Source: Tistrella mobilis (GTDB lineage: Bacteria; Pseudomonadota; Alphaproteobacteria; Tistrellales; Tistrellaceae). From it: 64,000 nt of DNA. Position 1 is the stretch's first letter. Each line of letters begins with the position of its first letter. Below the pieces are notes generated by a model. It worked only from the letters and a program-made list of their open reading frames with translations, ran no database searches and was not told the DNA's origin. Below are positions 42,719 through 50,163 of this stretch, piece by piece. The stretch is from positions 1,839,501 to 1,903,500 of the forward strand of contig NZ_CP121017.1 in NCBI RefSeq assembly GCF_041468085.1. The letters are read 5' to 3'. The translations under genes and the position numbers were made by a program.

Positions 42719-44077
42719 ATGACCTATCCGACCCCTCTCTCCCGGATCGCGGCCGGGTTCAACGACGGCAGCGTCTCGGCCCTGAAGCTGGCCGAGACCG
42801 CGCTCGCCCGCATTCATGACGAGGGGTTCGCGCCGGGCGCGCAGATCTTCACCCGCGTCTATGATGCGGGGGCGCGCGCCGAGGCGATGGCCGCCGACCG
42901 CCGTCGTGCGGCCGGGCTGGCCCAGGGGCCGCTGGCCGGCCTGCCGATCTCGATCAAGGATCTGTTCGACGTGGCGGGCGAGACCACCATGGCGGGCTCG
43001 GTGGTGATGAAGGATGCCGCCCCGGCCATGGCCGATGCCCCGATCGTGGCCCGGCTGCGCGCGGCCGGCGCGGTGATCACCGGCAAGACCAACATGACCG
43101 AATTCGCCTTCTCGGGCGTGGGGCTCAACCCGCATTACGGCACGCCCGGCAATGTCTTCGATCCCGAACGCATCCCCGGCGGTTCGTCGGCGGGTGCCGG
43201 CATTTCGGTGGTGAAGGGCATGGCGGCGGCGGCCATCGGCACCGACACCGGCGGCTCGATCCGCATCCCGGCCAATTTCGCCGGCATCGTCGGCTTCAAG
43301 CCCTCGCAGGCGCGGGTGCCGCTGGAAGGCGCGCTGCCGCTGTCGTCCACCCAGGATTCGATCGGCCCGCTGGCCCCCACCGTCGCCTGCTGCGCGCTGG
43401 TCGATGCCGTGCTGGCGGGCGAGGCGCCGCGCATCCTGCGGCCCCGTGCGCCCGAAACGCTCACCTTCGCCGTGGCCCGTGGCCTGCCGATGGAGGGTGT
43501 CGACGAGCAGGTCGCCAATGCCTATGACGCGGCCTTGAAGCGGCTGCGCGATGCCGGCGTCCGGCTGATCGAGCTGGAACTGCCCGAGATCGCCGAGGTG
43601 CCGCAGCTGAACGCGGCCGGCGGTTTCTCGGCAGCCGAAAGCTGGGCCTGGCACCGCGCGATCATCCAGACCGGCGCCGGGCGCTATGATCCGCGGGTGC
43701 TGTCGCGCATCCGCCGGGGCGAGGCGATGGGGGCGGCCGATTACATCGACCTGATCAAGCGCCGCCGCCGGATGGTCGCCGCCGCCGATCTGGCGCTCCG
43801 CCCCTTCGACGCGCTGCTGATGCCGACCGTGCCGATCGTGCCGCCGCGGATTGCGGATCTGGCCGATGATGCCGATTACACCCGGCTGAACCTGCTGGTG
43901 CTGCGCAACCCGACCTTCGGCAATGTGCTCGACCTCTGCGGCGTCACCCTGCCGATCGCAGAGCCGGGCGCGCTGCCGGCCGGGCTGATGCTGCTGGGCC
44001 GCAACGGCGCCGATCACGACCTGCTCGACGTGGCGGCCGGTGTGGAGGCGCTGGTCGTCCGCACCCGCGCCGCCTGA
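42719..44077 (+). CDS. Amidase-signature hydrolase
   Basis: The 452-residue protein carries the full Ser-cisSer-Lys triad: Lys in LPISIKDLFDVAGETTMAGS (near residue 80), the cis-Ser region in IPGGSSAGAGISV and the nucleophile in IGTDTGGSIRIPANFAGIVG. Amidase-signature enzymes hydrolyse amides, ureides or carbamates. The substrate cannot be read from the sequence. GatA is unlikely because no gatB or gatC is near and the context is catabolic. It ends the TRAP island. Confidence 0.9.
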   Translation: MTYPTPLSRIAAGFNDGSVSALKLAETALARIHDEGFAPGAQIFTRVYDAGARAEAMAADRRRAAGLAQGPLAGLPISIKDLFDVAGETTMAGSVVMKDAAPAMADAPIVARLRAAGAVITGKTNMTEFAFSGVGLNPHYGTPGNVFDPERIPGGSSAGAGISVVKGMAAAAIGTDTGGSIRIPANFAGIVGFKPSQARVPLEGALPLSSTQDSIGPLAPTVACCALVDAVLAGEAPRILRPRAPETLTFAVARGLPMEGVDEQVANAYDAALKRLRDAGVRLIELELPEIAEVPQLNAAGGFSAAESWAWHRAIIQTGAGRYDPRVLSRIRRGEAMGAADYIDLIKRRRRMVAAADLALRPFDALLMPTVPIVPPRIADLADDADYTRLNLLVLRNPTFGNVLDLCGVTLPIAEPGALPAGLMLLGRNGADHDLLDVAAGVEALVVRTRAA

Positions 44078-44100
44078 GCGCCCCTGGCTCCCCCCGCGCC

Positions 44101-44919
44101 ATGGAAACGCTGCTCGCCGACTTGTCCGTCCAGCTGTTGCCGATCGCGGCCCGCGTGGTTGCGACCGCGATCGTCGTCATGGGTGTCTCTCTGCTGGTCC
44201 AGCATGCGGGCCCGGCGCTCGGCGGCATCGCCGCCGGGCTGCCCATCGTCATGGGGCCCGGCTTCTTCTTCCTGATCGGCCACCACCCGCCGGATTTCCT
44301 GCACGATGCGGCGGTGGCGACCCTGATGGCGCTGGTGGCGACCCTGATCTTCGTCGCCTGCTTCATCGTGGTCGCGAAACGGGCGGGGCCTTTCGCCTCG
44401 GTCGGCGCCGCCATCCTTGCCTGGTGCGTGGTGGCCGCGGTGACCGCGGCCCTGCCGGTGGAACTGGTGGTGGCGCTGCCGCTCTATGTCGTGGTCGCCA
44501 TTCTGGCGCTGCGCTTCTGCCGCCACGCGGCCGGTGACGGCCCGGCCCCGCGCGGGGCGCGGCGCATCGCCGACCTCATCCTGCGCGGCATCCTGGCCGG
44601 CACGCTGGTCGCCAGCGTCTCGGTGGTGGCGGCCCTGGCGGGGCCGGTCTGGGCCGGGCTGCTGATGGGCTTCCCGATCGGCATGATCACCATCTCGCTG
44701 ACCGTCCACCAGCGCTATGGCGGCGAAACCGCCCGCCAGACCATGCTCGCGGCGCTGGGCGGCATGAGCAGCCTTGCCGTCTTCACCACCGTCATGGCCC
44801 TTGCCGTCACCTCCACCCCGCCGATGACCGCCTGGGTGCTGTCGCTGGCGGCCTCGCTGCTGCCGCCGATGGGCCTGGCGGCCCGGCAGATCCGACGGGG
44901 CCGGTCGAGCGGGGTTTGA
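44101..44919 (+). CDS. Uncharacterised integral membrane protein with internal repeat
   Basis: The 272-residue protein has about eight hydrophobic helices in two halves that appear homologous: GPALGGIAAGLPIVMGPGFF in the first and AGPVWAGLLMGFPIGMITIS in the second. Such duplicated topology is typical of small transporters or exporters. I do not recognise the family. It starts 23 bp after the amidase stop, and might export or import a related compound. Its last codons and stop lie inside a 17-bp tandem repeat. Confidence 0.75.
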   Translation: METLLADLSVQLLPIAARVVATAIVVMGVSLLVQHAGPALGGIAAGLPIVMGPGFFFLIGHHPPDFLHDAAVATLMALVATLIFVACFIVVAKRAGPFASVGAAILAWCVVAAVTAALPVELVVALPLYVVVAILALRFCRHAAGDGPAPRGARRIADLILRGILAGTLVASVSVVAALAGPVWAGLLMGFPIGMITISLTVHQRYGGETARQTMLAALGGMSSLAVFTTVMALAVTSTPPMTAWVLSLAASLLPPMGLAARQIRRGRSSGV

Positions 44920-44954
44920 AGTCGAACGGGGTTTGAAGTCGAACGGGGTTTGAA
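44904..44954. repeat. Three 17-bp tandem repeats
   Basis: GTCGAACGGGGTTTGAA occurs at 44921-44937 and 44938-44954, with a one-base variant at 44904-44920. The first unit encodes the end of the membrane protein (RSSGV) and its stop codon. The units are not multiples of three, so copy-number change would alter the protein end. Confidence 0.9.
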
Positions 44955-45043
44955 TACGTCGTGATGTGGACACCGGGCTTGGCACCACCGCCCGGTCGTT
45001 CCATCCTCTCCGCGATCCCGTTCGATGCCTCGCGGAGAGACCG

Positions 45044-46201
45044 ATGTCCGACAAGCCTGCCGCCGCCACCCCCGCTTCTGCGCCTGCATCCACGCCTGTG
45101 CCGAGTGCCATTCCGGCGCCCGGGCGGGATCCGCAGCTGTTCAAGCCGATCAGCTTCCGCAGCGTCACCGCGCGCAACCGGATCATGATTGCGCCGATGT
45201 GCCAGTACAGCGTGCCGGACGGGCTGGTGGGGGACTGGCATCTGGCGCATCTGGGCGGCTTCGCCAAGGGCGGGGCCGGGATCGTCTTTGCCGAGGCGAC
45301 CGGTGTGCTGCCCGAGGGGCGGATCACGCCCTGGTGCCCGGGGCTGTGGTCGGATGCGCAGGAAGCGGCCTTCGCCCGCGTGGTCGATTTCGTGGCCGGG
45401 CAGGGCGCGGTGCCGGCGATCCAGCTGGCCCATGCCGGCCGCAAGGCGTCAACCGATGCGCCCTGGCGGGGCGGCGGGCTGCTCGGCCCCGATCAGGGCG
45501 GCTGGCAGCCGGTGGGGCCGACCGATGCCACCTTCTCGCCCGCCCATGCGGTGCCCGCGGCGTTGACCGAAGACGGCATCCGCCGCATCGCCGATGCCTT
45601 CGCGGCTTCCACCGCGCGGGCCCGCCGGGCCGGATTCCGGATCATCGAGGTCCATGGCGCCCATGGCTATCTGCTGCATTCCTTCCTGAGCCCCTTGTCC
45701 AACACCCGCGACGATGCCTTCGGGGGTGATGCCGACCGGCGGATGGCGGCGCTGATGCTGGTGCTGGATGCCGTGCGGTCCGAATGGCCGGCGGAGCTGC
45801 CGCTGTTCCTGCGGCTCTCCTGTTCCGACTGGGTCGAGGGCGGGCTCGATATCGCGGCTTCGGTCGAGATCGCGAAGCGGGTCAAGGCGCGCGGCGACGT
45901 CGATCTTATCGATTGTTCCTCGGGGGGCGGCGATCCGCGCCAGAAGCTGCGCGCCTATCCCGGCTATCAGGTGCCCTTCGCCGAGGCGATCCGGCGCGAG
46001 GCGGGCATCGCCACCGCTGCCGTCGGGCTGATCACCCAGCCCGAACATGCCGAGGAGATCATCGCCAATGGCCGTGCCGATCTGGTCGCGCTGGCCCGCG
46101 TGACCCTGGGCGACCCGCATTGGCCGCTCCGCGCCGCCAAGGCGCTGGGGGCGGAGCTGCCCTGGCCCGACCAGTACGCCCGCGGCATCCTTCAGCTCTG
46201 A
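45044..46201 (+). CDS. Old-yellow-enzyme family NADH:flavin oxidoreductase (YqjM-like)
   Basis: The 385-residue FMN enzyme is of the YqjM class: NRIMIAPMCQYSVPDGLVGD near residue 45 with the redox-sensing Cys, IQLAHAGRKAST, then VHGAHGYLLHSFLSPLSNTR and ADLVALARVTLGDPHWPL. These enzymes reduce activated C=C bonds of enones. The ATG at 45044 with GGAGAG upstream is preferred to 44966. The first 25 residues are Pro/Ala-rich. It stands alone between the membrane protein gene and the zinc operon. Confidence 0.92.
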   Translation: MSDKPAAATPASAPASTPVPSAIPAPGRDPQLFKPISFRSVTARNRIMIAPMCQYSVPDGLVGDWHLAHLGGFAKGGAGIVFAEATGVLPEGRITPWCPGLWSDAQEAAFARVVDFVAGQGAVPAIQLAHAGRKASTDAPWRGGGLLGPDQGGWQPVGPTDATFSPAHAVPAALTEDGIRRIADAFAASTARARRAGFRIIEVHGAHGYLLHSFLSPLSNTRDDAFGGDADRRMAALMLVLDAVRSEWPAELPLFLRLSCSDWVEGGLDIAASVEIAKRVKARGDVDLIDCSSGGGDPRQKLRAYPGYQVPFAEAIRREAGIATAAVGLITQPEHAEEIIANGRADLVALARVTLGDPHWPLRAAKALGAELPWPDQYARGILQL

Positions 46202-46256
46202 CCCGGGCTTGCGACCCGACCGCCCCGGCGGTCGGGGATCGGGCTTGGTAAGAGTT

Positions 46257-46273
46257 ATGTTATACTATTGCAT
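46257..46273. promoter_or_regulatory. Zur-like box of the zinc operon
   Basis: ATGTTATA-C-TATTGCAT is an imperfect AT-rich palindrome (6 of 8 arm positions match) in an otherwise GC-rich region, 57 bp before the small membrane protein gene. It resembles alphaproteobacterial Zur sites, fitting repression when zinc is plentiful. Confidence 0.55.
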
Positions 46274-46330
46274 TAATGCGGCGGCGGGCGTAAGCAGGAA
46301 GGGTTCCGTCTCCTTCCGGACCTTGAGGCC

Positions 46331-46492
46331 ATGGACATGCATCGCCCCGTCGCCACGCCGCCTCTTCCCCATCCGCCGCCGGGGGAGGCGCTGACGCGAA
46401 GCGCGTTGGGCGTCGGCGTGCTGCGCCGGCTGCTGGTGGCGGCAGTGCCGGTCGCCCTGCTGTGGCTGGCGGTGATGGGGGCGATCCGGTGA
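46331..46492 (+). CDS. Small membrane protein (53 aa) coupled to znuC
   Basis: A 53-codon frame starts MDMHRPVATPPLPHPPPGEA and contains one hydrophobic helix, LLVAAVPVALLWLAVMGAIR, at its C-terminus. Its stop overlaps the znuC start as ATGA, and it lies directly behind the Zur-like box, so it is probably translated as the first gene of the operon. TGAGG precedes the ATG weakly. I recognise no family. It might be a small regulator or accessory of zinc uptake, or a leader whose main role is coupling. Confidence 0.55.
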   Translation: MDMHRPVATPPLPHPPPGEALTRSALGVGVLRRLLVAAVPVALLWLAVMGAIR

Positions 46493-47235
46493 TGATGTCG
46501 CCTGCCGCCGCCGGGCGGCTCTCTCCCATATCTGTGCCGGGGCCGCAGGTCGTGTGCACCGGGCTGACCCTCGGCTACGGAACCGGCCGGCCGGCCGTGG
46601 AGGGGCTGAGCCTGACGCTCGCCCCCGGCAGCCTGACCGCCATCGCGGGGCCGAACGGGGCCGGCAAATCCACCCTGCTCAAGGCCCTGACCGGGCAGCT
46701 TTCCCCGCAGGCGGGGCGCATCGACCTCGGCGGGGTCGGCCGGCGCGCCCTCGGCTACCTGCCCCAGCAGACCGAGATCGACCGCAGCTTTCCGATCCGT
46801 GTGGCCGAGATGGCGGCGATGGGGCTCTGGCAGCGGCTGGGACCATTCCGGGCGATCGGCCGGCGGCAGGGGGCGGCGGTGCTGCAGGCGCTTGAGACCG
46901 TGGGCATCGCCGATCTGGCGGGCCGGCCGATCGCCGCACTGTCGGGCGGGCAGATGCAGCGCCTGCTCTTCGCCCGGCTGCTGCTTCAGGACGCCCGGCT
47001 GATCCTGCTCGACGAGCCCTTTGCCGCGATCGACGAGGCGACGGCGGCCGAGCTGATCCAGGTGATCCGCGGCTGGCATGAAGAGGGCCGCACCGTGCTG
47101 GCGGTGCTCCACGATCTGGATGTGATCCGCGCGCATTTCCCCGACTGCCTGCTGATCGCAGGACGGATCATCGCCGCCGGCCCCACCCATCGCGTGCTGA
47201 CGGCCGGGAATCTCTCCCGGGCGCGGCAGAGCTGA
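46492..47235 (+). CDS. znuC: Zinc ABC transporter ATP-binding protein
   Basis: The 247-residue ABC ATPase has Walker A GPNGAGKST (near residue 56), the signature ALSGGQMQRLLFARLLLQ, Walker B LILLDEPFAAID and an H-loop in VLAVLHDLD. The Q-loop LGYLPQQTEIDRSFPIRV, including the PQ-x-DR-x-FP pattern, is typical of zinc/manganese importers of this class. The start at 46492 overlaps the preceding small gene. It is followed by the permease and binding-protein genes. Confidence 0.9.
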   Translation: MMSPAAAGRLSPISVPGPQVVCTGLTLGYGTGRPAVEGLSLTLAPGSLTAIAGPNGAGKSTLLKALTGQLSPQAGRIDLGGVGRRALGYLPQQTEIDRSFPIRVAEMAAMGLWQRLGPFRAIGRRQGAAVLQALETVGIADLAGRPIAALSGGQMQRLLFARLLLQDARLILLDEPFAAIDEATAAELIQVIRGWHEEGRTVLAVLHDLDVIRAHFPDCLLIAGRIIAAGPTHRVLTAGNLSRARQS

Positions 47236-47249
47236 ACGACGGGGTCCGG

Positions 47250-48134
47250 ATGATCCACGACCTGCTGATCGGCCCCTTTGCCGACTATGCCTTCATGCGC
47301 CGTGCGCTGGCCGGCTGTCTGGCGCTGGCCTTCGGGGCGACGCCGATCGGCGTGTTCCTGACCCAGCGGCGGATGAGCCTGACCGGCGACGCCATGTCCC
47401 ATGCCATCCTGCCCGGGGCGGCGATCGGCTATCTGGCCGCCGGGCTGTCGCTCGCCTGGATGACCCTGGGCGGTCTGATCGCCGGGCTGGTGGTGGCGGT
47501 GCTGTCGGGGCTGGTCGCCCGCCGCACCGGCGGGCGCGAGGATGAAAGCCTGGCCGCCTTCTACCTGCTGTCGCTGGCGGTGGGCGTGCTGATCGTGTCG
47601 CTGCGCGGCAGCAATGTCGATCTGCTGCATGTGCTGTTCGGATCGGTGCTGGCGCTGGACGATGCGGCGCTGTACCTGCTCTCAGGGATCGCCTCGGTGT
47701 CGATGCTGACCCTGGCGGTGATCTGGCGGCCGCTGGTGCTGGAATGCGTCGACCCCGGTTTCCTGCGCGCGGTGGGCCGCTCCAGCCCCATGGCCCATTA
47801 CGGGCTGCTGGTGCTGTCGGTGCTGAATCTGGTGGGCGGCTTCCATGCCCTGGGGACGCTGATGTCGGTGGGGATCATGATCCTGCCGGCTGCCGCGGCA
47901 CGCTTCCTGGCCCCCCATGGCCTGCTGCCCCGGATCCTGGTCGCGGTGGCGATCGCCTTCCTCTCTGGGGTGGTCGGGCTGCTGCTCTCCTATCATCTGG
48001 GCCTGCCTTCCGGCCCTGCGATCATTCTGGCGGCCGGCGTCTGCTATCTGGCGGCGCTGCTGGCCGCCCCTGCCGGCGCGCGCCGCCGGCTCTTCCCGGA
48101 CCCTTCCCCCCGGACAGAAAGGACCGTCTCATGA
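47250..48134 (+). CDS. znuB: Zinc ABC transporter permease
   Basis: This 294-residue integral membrane protein has eight or more helices and belongs to the ABC-3 permease family (RMSLTGDAMSHAILPGAAIG, then GTLMSVGIMILPAAAARFLA). It forms the channel for zinc delivered by the binding protein. The start at 47250 lies 14 bp after the znuC stop, and its stop overlaps the binding-protein ATG by four bases. Confidence 0.9.
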   Translation: MIHDLLIGPFADYAFMRRALAGCLALAFGATPIGVFLTQRRMSLTGDAMSHAILPGAAIGYLAAGLSLAWMTLGGLIAGLVVAVLSGLVARRTGGREDESLAAFYLLSLAVGVLIVSLRGSNVDLLHVLFGSVLALDDAALYLLSGIASVSMLTLAVIWRPLVLECVDPGFLRAVGRSSPMAHYGLLVLSVLNLVGGFHALGTLMSVGIMILPAAAARFLAPHGLLPRILVAVAIAFLSGVVGLLLSYHLGLPSGPAIILAAGVCYLAALLAAPAGARRRLFPDPSPRTERTVS

Positions 48135-49084
48135 TCAACCGCCGCCATCTGCTGGCCGCGGGCGCGCTGGTTGCGCTTGCCCTCCGGCTGCCGGTTCCCG
48201 CCCTTGCGGCGGACGAGCCGATCAGGGTCGTCGCCAGCTTCAGCATTCTGGGCGACATGGTGCAGCAGGTGGGCGGCGACCGGGTGCGCGTCACCACCCT
48301 GGTCGGCCCCGATGGCGATGCCCATGTCTGGCAGCCGGCACCCGCCGATGCCCGCACCGTCGCCGATGCCGATCTGGTGGTGATGAACGGTCTGGGCTTC
48401 GAGGGCTGGATGGACCGTCTGGTCCAGGCGTCGGGCTATGACGGCCCGGTCGCGGTCGCGACCACCGGCATCGTGCCCCGCCAGATGGCCGAGGCGGAGG
48501 AGGGCGAGGAGGATCATGATCACGCCGGCGGTGAAGGCCATGACCACCATCATGGCGGCACCGATCCCCATGCCTGGCAGAGCCTGAGCAATGCCCGGAT
48601 CTATGTCCACAATGTGCTGGAGGCGCTGGTTGCGGCCGACAGCGACGACAGGCCGGTCTTCGAGGCCAATGCGGCCGCCTATCTGAAGAAGATCGATGCG
48701 CTCGACGCCCGGATCCGAGCTGAGATCGCGAGCGTGCCGGCCGAGCGGCGCAAGGTCGTGACCTCCCATGATGCCTTCGGCTATTTCGAGGCCGCCTATG
48801 GCGTCGAATTCCTGGCACCGGTGGGGGTGAGCACCGAGGCAGAGGCCTTGGCGGGCGATGTCGCGAAGCTGATCGATCAGATCCGGGCGGAGAAGATCCC
48901 GGCGGTGTTCATGGAGAACATCTCCGATCCGCGGCTGCTGGAGCGGATCGCGTCCGAAACCGATGCCAGGATCGGCGGCACGCTCTATTCCGACGCACTC
49001 TCGCCCGTGGGCGGGCCGGCTGCGAGTTATCTGGAGATGATGGACTACAATGTCAGGACGCTGGTGGCTGCGCTTCGCACCTGA
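48131..49084 (+). CDS. znuA: Zinc-binding periplasmic protein ZnuA
   Basis: The 317-residue precursor has a signal peptide (MINRRHLLAAGALVALALRL, cleavage near ALAAD). It is a cluster A-I metal-binding protein: metal ligands in GDAHVWQPAP and GTDPHAWQSLSNA, VVTSHDAFGYFEAAYG, and a final Asp in LYSDALSP. The His/Asp/Glu-rich loop DHDHAGGEGHDHHHGG (about residues 130-146) favours zinc over manganese. Its 3' end overlaps the convergent WYL-regulator gene by 32 bp. Confidence 0.92.
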   Translation: MINRRHLLAAGALVALALRLPVPALAADEPIRVVASFSILGDMVQQVGGDRVRVTTLVGPDGDAHVWQPAPADARTVADADLVVMNGLGFEGWMDRLVQASGYDGPVAVATTGIVPRQMAEAEEGEEDHDHAGGEGHDHHHGGTDPHAWQSLSNARIYVHNVLEALVAADSDDRPVFEANAAAYLKKIDALDARIRAEIASVPAERRKVVTSHDAFGYFEAAYGVEFLAPVGVSTEAEALAGDVAKLIDQIRAEKIPAVFMENISDPRLLERIASETDARIGGTLYSDALSPVGGPAASYLEMMDYNVRTLVAALRT

Positions 49085-49745
49085 CCAGCGCCATGTAATC
49101 TTCGATCCGCTTGCCGGGCTCGGGGCGGAAATGTGCGCCGGTGCGAGTGAGCTGGCGGATCCGGTCGATGCGGAAGGCCCGGAAATCGCCGCGCAGCTCG
49201 CACCAGCCGGTCAGCGTCCAGACCGCGCCCCAATGCTGCAATTCCAGCGGCCGGACCACCCGTTCGGATGTGGCGCCGGCCGCATCGGCATAATCGAGCA
49301 TCAGCTTCTCGCGGGTTGCAATCGCCTCGCGCGCGGCCTTCAGCCGCTGGCGGTCGGCGGCGGTCAGGCGGAAGCCATAGGCGGCGGCCGTGGTGGGGAT
49401 GGTCATGCCGCGGGTGGGGGTGGCTGCGCGGAGCTTGATCTCCAGCTCTTCCGCCGCCCGGGCCAGGCTTTCATCGGCATGGGCGCGGACCATGGCGACA
49501 CCCCAGGTCAGGGCTTCAAGCTCTATGGCCGACAATGCCAGCGGCGGCAGGAAGAAACCGTCGCGGAGCAGATAGCCCATGCCGCGCTCGCCATCCACCG
49601 GCACGCCCTGGGCCTGAAGATCGGCCAGATCGCGATAGACCGTGCGGACCGAGACTTCCAGCTCGTCGGCCAGCTGCTGTGCCGTGCGCAGCCGACCGCC
49701 CCGAAGCGACTGAAGAATGGCGAAGAGGCGGTCGGCGCGGCGCAT
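49053..49745 (-). CDS. YafY-type HTH/WYL regulator
   Basis: The 230-residue protein has an N-terminal HTH_11 domain (MRRADRLFAILQSLRGGRLR, then ADELEVSVRTVYRDLADLQ) and a C-terminal WYL-type sensing domain (ERVVRPLELQHWGAVWTLTG, then RAFRIDRIRQLTRTG). Such regulators usually control an adjacent gene. Here it follows the monooxygenase-fold gene by five bases on the same strand. A 14-bp inverted repeat upstream of that pair is its likely operator. The gene end overlaps znuA antisense. Confidence 0.9.
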   Translation of the reverse strand: MRRADRLFAILQSLRGGRLRTAQQLADELEVSVRTVYRDLADLQAQGVPVDGERGMGYLLRDGFFLPPLALSAIELEALTWGVAMVRAHADESLARAAEELEIKLRAATPTRGMTIPTTAAAYGFRLTAADRQRLKAAREAIATREKLMLDYADAAGATSERVVRPLELQHWGAVWTLTGWCELRGDFRAFRIDRIRQLTRTGAHFRPEPGKRIEDYMALVRCEAQPPAS

Positions 49746-49750
49746 CGGCG

Positions 49751-50068
49751 TCAGCTCGCATGGGCGATGTCGAGATGGGTCATCACCACGCTACCCCCGT
49801 CGATCGCGGCAAGAAAGGGGCGGGCCGTGGGTTCCCGCATCAGCGCATCGGCCGCGGCGCGGGCTGTCGCCAGATCCTGCCATTCGATGCAGTCGATCCA
49901 GACCCCCATATCGGCGAGGCCCAGGCGCCGGCGCACGAAGCCGGGGCGGGTGGCCAGCCAGCCGTCCATGCGGGCGGCATCGGCGGTGAAGGCCTGCGGG
50001 TCGATGCCGGGCCTGAGGCGGAAGCGGACGATTTCGAGAACCGGGGAAGGCTGACTGATCTGGTCCAT
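49751..50068 (-). CDS. Small dimeric alpha/beta-barrel protein (ABM-like)
   Basis: The 105-residue form (MDQISQPSPVLEIVRFRLRP) has the ferredoxin-like alternation of antibiotic-biosynthesis-monooxygenase or stress-responsive dimeric barrels, with MDGWLATRPGFVRRRLGLA and IDCIEWQDLATARAAADAL. Members can be heme-free oxygenases or have no known activity. The start is not certain: longer in-frame starts up to 50158 would run through the inverted repeat. It precedes a YafY-type regulator gene, a pairing often seen in bacteria. Confidence 0.75.
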   Translation of the reverse strand: MDQISQPSPVLEIVRFRLRPGIDPQAFTADAARMDGWLATRPGFVRRRLGLADMGVWIDCIEWQDLATARAAADALMREPTARPFLAAIDGGSVVMTHLDIAHAS

Positions 50069-50117
50069 GGGGCTGAGGCCTTGTCTGGGTTGTCCCATCT
50101 GCGCCCCATCCATAGCG

Positions 50118-50151
50118 CACGTCTCCTGACAGCATCTTGTCAGGAGACGTG
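50118..50151. promoter_or_regulatory. 14-bp-arm inverted repeat, likely WYL-regulator operator
   Basis: CACGTCTCCTGACA (50118-50131) and TGTCAGGAGACGTG (50138-50151) match perfectly around GCATCT. It lies 50 bp before the ABM-like gene and just after the MarR/ECH gene. No T-run follows on the minus strand, so an operator fits better than a terminator. Confidence 0.65.
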
Positions 50152-50163
50152 AACGCATCGTGA

